Below are positions 61,094-64,000 of a stretch of DNA of 64,000 nt, piece after piece; within the stretch, counting starts at the first letter, position 1, and each line of letters opens with the position of its first letter. Where the stretch lies: NCBI GenBank assembly GCA_029202845.1, contig CP119315.1, positions 2,263,001-2,327,000 on the forward strand, read 5' to 3'. Below the pieces are notes generated by a model, which was not told where the DNA came from, made no database searches, and saw only the letters and a program-made list of their open reading frames with translations. The position numbers and the translations under genes are program-made. This DNA is from Candidatus Sphingomonas colombiensis. Its GTDB lineage: Bacteria; Pseudomonadota; Alphaproteobacteria; Sphingomonadales; Sphingomonadaceae.

Positions 61094-61984
61094 TTGGACT
61101 ACGAACAGATTCGCTATGCGGTGAGCGACGGGATCGCGACGATCACGATGAACCGCCCCGAAAAGCTTAACGCCTTCACCGGGCGCATGATGAACGAGAT
61201 GATCGATGCGTTCGACCGGATCGACGCGGACGATGACGTGCGCGCGGTGATCGTGACGGGCGAGGGGCGCGCTTTCTGCGCCGGTGCCGATCTGTCGAGC
61301 GGCGCCAAGACCTTCGACTATGAGGGACGCGGCGACGATTCGCCGATCGGCCCGAATGGCGAGCTGCGTTATTCGAGCGAAAGCGCGCGCGATGGCGGCG
61401 GCCGGCTGACCTTGCGCATCTTCGAATGCCTGAAGCCGGTGATCGCCGCGATCAACGGCCCGGCGGTGGGGGTGGGCTCGACCATGACGCTGCCGATGGA
61501 TATCCGCCTCGCCAGCGAAAGCGCGCGGATGGGCTTTGTCTTCGCGCGGCGCGGGATCGTCCCCGAAGCGGCATCGAGCTATTTCCTGCCGCGCGTCGTG
61601 GGCATCAGCCAGGCGCTGGAATGGTGCTATTCGGGCCGGGTGTTCGACGCGGCGGAGGCTTTGCGCGGGCGATTGGTGTCCGAAGTGCTGCCCGGCGACA
61701 AGCTGCTCGCCCGCGCCAACGAACTGGCGCGCGAGATCGCGGACAATACCGCCGCCGTCTCGATCTCACTGACCCGGCAGATGCTGTGGCGCGGGCTCGG
61801 CTATTCGCATCCGATGGACGCGCACAAGGTTGATAGCCGCGCGATCCTGTCGCGCGGCCGCTCGGGCGACGCGAAGGAGGGGGTGTCGTCGTTCCTCGAA
61901 AAGCGCACGCCGGTCTATCCCGATCGCGTATCCGCCGACATGCCGGACTTCGTGCCGTGGTGGGAGGAGCAGAAATACAGCTGA
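61094..61984 (+). CDS. Enoyl-CoA hydratase/isomerase (crotonase family)
   Basis: 296 residues. ITMNRPEKLNAFTGRMMNEMIDAFD, TGEGRAFCAGADLSSG (first oxyanion-hole segment), INGPAVGVGSTMTLPMDIRLAS (second) and FARRGIVPEAASSYFLPRVVGISQALEW with a catalytic Glu. A loop of about 25 residues after the first oxyanion segment (KTFDYEGRGDDSP...) is an insertion relative to simple crotonases. Start TTG at 61094 with AAGGAG eight bases upstream. Substrate not determined. Confidence 0.9.
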   Translation: MDYEQIRYAVSDGIATITMNRPEKLNAFTGRMMNEMIDAFDRIDADDDVRAVIVTGEGRAFCAGADLSSGAKTFDYEGRGDDSPIGPNGELRYSSESARDGGGRLTLRIFECLKPVIAAINGPAVGVGSTMTLPMDIRLASESARMGFVFARRGIVPEAASSYFLPRVVGISQALEWCYSGRVFDAAEALRGRLVSEVLPGDKLLARANELAREIADNTAAVSISLTRQMLWRGLGYSHPMDAHKVDSRAILSRGRSGDAKEGVSSFLEKRTPVYPDRVSADMPDFVPWWEEQKYS

Positions 61985-62002
61985 TCCGTTATCCCCGCCA
62001 CG

Positions 62003-62680
62003 ATGCGCGTGGATGACGACAAACGACTGGCGGCCGAGGCCGCGGTGGCCGAGGTGGTGGACGGGATGCTCGTCGGCCTCGGCACCGGCTCCACCGCCGC
62101 GCACGCCATCACGGCGCTGGCGCGGCGCGTCGCCGCCGGGCTGCGCGTGGAGGCGGTGGCGACCAGCGAGGTGACCGCCAATGCCGCGCGCGCTGGCGGC
62201 ATTGCCGTGCGAGACTTTAGTGAGATCGCGTTGCTGGACCTGACGATCGACGGCGCGGACGAGATCGACGCCCGGCTGTTCGCGATCAAGGGCGCGGGCG
62301 GGGCGATGCTGCGCGAGAAGACGGTCGCCGCCGCTGCCCGCCGGATGGTGGTGATCGCCGACGCATCGAAGCGGGTCGCCGCGATCGGTGCGGCGAAACT
62401 GCCGGTGGAGGTGCTCCCCTTCGCCCGCGCCTCCGTGGTGGCGGCGCTGGAGCATTTGGGCGCTATGGTGACGGTGCGCGCCGGATACCGAACCGACAAT
62501 GGCAATATCGTCGCCGATTGCCGCTTTCCTGCGATGCCCGATCCACGCGCGCTGGCGGCGAGGATCGCCGCGATTCCGGGCGCTTTGGGGCACGGGCTGT
62601 TCCTCGACGAGGTCGATGCGGCCTATATTGCCGCCGATGGCGTCGTTACACGGCTGGAACGCGGCGGATCGACAGACTAA
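62003..62680 (+). CDS. rpiA: Ribose-5-phosphate isomerase A
   Basis: 225 residues. GLGTGSTAAHAITAL (phosphate loop), TSEVTANAARAGGI, LTIDGADEIDARL with the catalytic Asp, and AIKGAGGAMLREKTVA. Interconverts ribose-5-phosphate and ribulose-5-phosphate. Eighteen bases after the enoyl-CoA hydratase gene and 72 bp before tkt, so grouped with the pentose phosphate pathway. Confidence 0.95.
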   Translation: MRVDDDKRLAAEAAVAEVVDGMLVGLGTGSTAAHAITALARRVAAGLRVEAVATSEVTANAARAGGIAVRDFSEIALLDLTIDGADEIDARLFAIKGAGGAMLREKTVAAAARRMVVIADASKRVAAIGAAKLPVEVLPFARASVVAALEHLGAMVTVRAGYRTDNGNIVADCRFPAMPDPRALAARIAAIPGALGHGLFLDEVDAAYIAADGVVTRLERGGSTD

Positions 62681-62751
62681 GGGGGCGGGGAATCGGCAAC
62701 TGCGCGCCCGTCCGGTGCGTTCGCCATCATGATCCCGAGCGAGGCCTTTTG

Positions 62752-64000
62752 ATGACCGACACCGCAACCGCACCCACCAGCCTCCATGAGGATGGCAGCC
62801 CGGAACGGCTGGCGATCGATACGATCCGCACGCTGTCGATGGATGCGGTGCAAAAGGCCAATTCCGGCCACCCCGGCACGCCGATGGCGTTGGCCCCGGT
62901 CGGCTGGGCGCTGTGGGCGAAGTTCCTGCGTTACGATCCCGGCACGCCCGATTGGCCGAACCGCGACCGTTTCGTCCTGTCAGTCGGCCATGCGTCGATG
63001 CTGCTCTATTCGCTGCTCCACCTTGCGGGCGTGAAGGAACTGGATCGCAACGGCAATCCGACCGGCCAGCCGGCCGTCAGCCTCGCCGATATCGAAGCGT
63101 TCCGTCAGCTCGGCTCGAAGACGCCGGGCCATCCCGAATTCCGCCACACCACCGGCGTCGAGACGACCACCGGCCCGCTGGGGCAGGGCTGTGGCAATTC
63201 GGTCGGCATGGCGATCGCCGAGCGCTGGCTCGCCGCGCGCTATAACAAGCCGGGCTTCACGCTGTTCGATCATGACGTTTACGCGCTGTGCGGCGACGGC
63301 GATCTGATGGAGGGCGTTTCGGCCGAGGCGGCGAGCCTTGCCGGGCACCTGAAGCTGTCCAACCTGTGCTGGATCTACGATTCGAATCACATCTCGATCG
63401 AGGGCAGCACCGAGCTGGCGTTCGACGAGGATGTGGGCAAGCGTTTCGAGGCTTATGGCTGGCACGTCATCCATGTCGCTGACGCCAATGATATCGCCGC
63501 GCTTACCGCCGCCTTCACCTCATTCCGCGCGATGAGCGATCGCCCGACGATGATCATCGTCCGCTCGGTGATCGGCTGGGGCTCTCCGCGCGCCGGCAGC
63601 GAAAAGGCGCATGGCGAGCCGCTGGGTGCCGAAAATATCGCCAAGACCAAGGAAGCCTATGGCTGGCCGGCCAAGGATTTCTTCGTTCCCGAAGGCGTCC
63701 AGCCCGCGTTCGAGCAGGCGATCACCGCGCGCGGCCGCCCGCTGCGCGAGGAATGGCAGGCGACCTTCGCCAAATTCGCCGAGGTCGAGCCGGAACTGGC
63801 GGCGGAGCTTGAGCTGGTGTTCGCCGGCAAGCTGCCCGAGGGCTGGGACGCCGATATCCCGACGTTCGATGCGGACGAAAAGGGCATGGCCAGCCGCGAT
63901 GCCGGCGGCAAGGTGCTCAATGCGATCGCGAAGCGCGTGCCGTGGCTGATCGGTGGATCGGCCGATCTCGCGCCGTCGACCAAGACGGATATCAAGGGCG
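62752..64000 (+). CDS. tkt: Transketolase (5' part, cut by window end)
   Basis: The 416 codons present start MTDTATAPTSLHEDGSPERLA. Landmarks: DAVQKANSGHPGTPMALAPVGWALW, FVLSVGHASMLLYSLLHLAG, TGPLGQGCGNSVGMAIAERWL, thiamine-diphosphate site LCGDGDLMEGVSAEAASLAGHLKLSNLCWIYDSNHISIEG, then GGSADLAPSTKT at the edge. Transfers two-carbon units in the pentose phosphate pathway. ATG at 62752. Confidence 0.95.
   Translation, partial: MTDTATAPTSLHEDGSPERLAIDTIRTLSMDAVQKANSGHPGTPMALAPVGWALWAKFLRYDPGTPDWPNRDRFVLSVGHASMLLYSLLHLAGVKELDRNGNPTGQPAVSLADIEAFRQLGSKTPGHPEFRHTTGVETTTGPLGQGCGNSVGMAIAERWLAARYNKPGFTLFDHDVYALCGDGDLMEGVSAEAASLAGHLKLSNLCWIYDSNHISIEGSTELAFDEDVGKRFEAYGWHVIHVADANDIAALTAAFTSFRAMSDRPTMIIVRSVIGWGSPRAGSEKAHGEPLGAENIAKTKEAYGWPAKDFFVPEGVQPAFEQAITARGRPLREEWQATFAKFAEVEPELAAELELVFAGKLPEGWDADIPTFDADEKGMASRDAGGKVLNAIAKRVPWLIGGSADLAPSTKTDIKG

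Overview
The window looks like chromosomal DNA of a GC-rich alphaproteobacterium, most likely a sphingomonad (Sphingomonas or a close relative). Supporting signs are a circularly permuted two-piece tmRNA gene, an NDUFS4-like complex I subunit, a DUF1134/EipA protein, a FecI-FecR-TonB receptor unit whose receptor carries an N-terminal STN domain, and many tightly overlapping start/stop codons. There is no insertion sequence, prophage or CRISPR array. The content is mostly housekeeping genes with some accessory transport and catabolic genes.

Layout. 1-7.1 kb: an RcnB-like repeat protein, ruvA, a glycine-zipper protein on the opposite strand, ruvC, yebC, then pdxH, a cation diffusion transporter, a PhzF protein, a lipoprotein and an EI24 membrane protein. 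7.2-11 kb: PfkB kinase, HrpB helicase, NDUFS4-like subunit. 11-13.8 kb: a four-gene operon (lemA, two TPM-domain genes, NUDIX) broken by at least 16 single-base frameshifts. 13.9-15.9 kb: mscL, an Rrf2 regulator, permuted ssrA and a small membrane protein. 15.9-23.2 kb: two SDR genes, a GPH transporter, a CHAP protein, a lipoprotein, two hotdog thioesterases, then a second frameshifted zone (crotonase and eipA) with a perfect 25-bp palindrome between the two genes. 23.4-26.9 kb: tRNA-Ser, a PLP lyase/decarboxylase, an Lrp regulator, a Leu/Phe-type dehydrogenase and an ACT-like small protein. 27-33.7 kb: an RND efflux pump with its adaptor, and a sulfatase. 33.8-36.8 kb: tRNA-Lys, folK, family-5 UDG, a glycosyltransferase and a YdjC-type deacetylase. 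36.9-43.3 kb: fecI-fecR-TonB receptor converging through a bidirectional terminator on sdhCDA. 43.4-48.7 kb: a soluble chemoreceptor-like protein, an SDR, prmA, a possible globin, phhA, osmC and a glycine-zipper protein. 48.7-49.9 kb: a 1.17-kb region without a convincing gene, carrying DnaA boxes and hairpins. 49.9-56 kb: TRIC-type channel, GNAT, rimI-tsaB, nitroreductase, fdhD-mobA, DUF885 peptidase. 56-64 kb: EamA transporter, a type-3-like proS with a thioesterase, class I fumarase, a DUF6491 protein, enoyl-CoA hydratase, rpiA and the start of tkt (cut by the window end).

Working together: sdhCDA and fumarase serve the TCA cycle. rpiA and tkt serve the pentose phosphate pathway. fdhD-mobA serve molybdoenzyme maturation. 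tsaB, rimI and prmA act on tRNA or ribosomal proteins. ssrA rescues stalled ribosomes. The FecI-FecR-receptor set looks like a self-contained surface-signalling uptake unit.

The observations most worth a second look are the DnaA-box cluster in the gene-poor region (candidate replication origin or DnaA regulatory site), the two frameshift clusters (more likely sequence errors than decay), the permuted tmRNA with duplicated hairpin loops, and the inverted repeat between the Lrp regulator and the dehydrogenase. I found no clear candidate for a wholly new multi-gene system.
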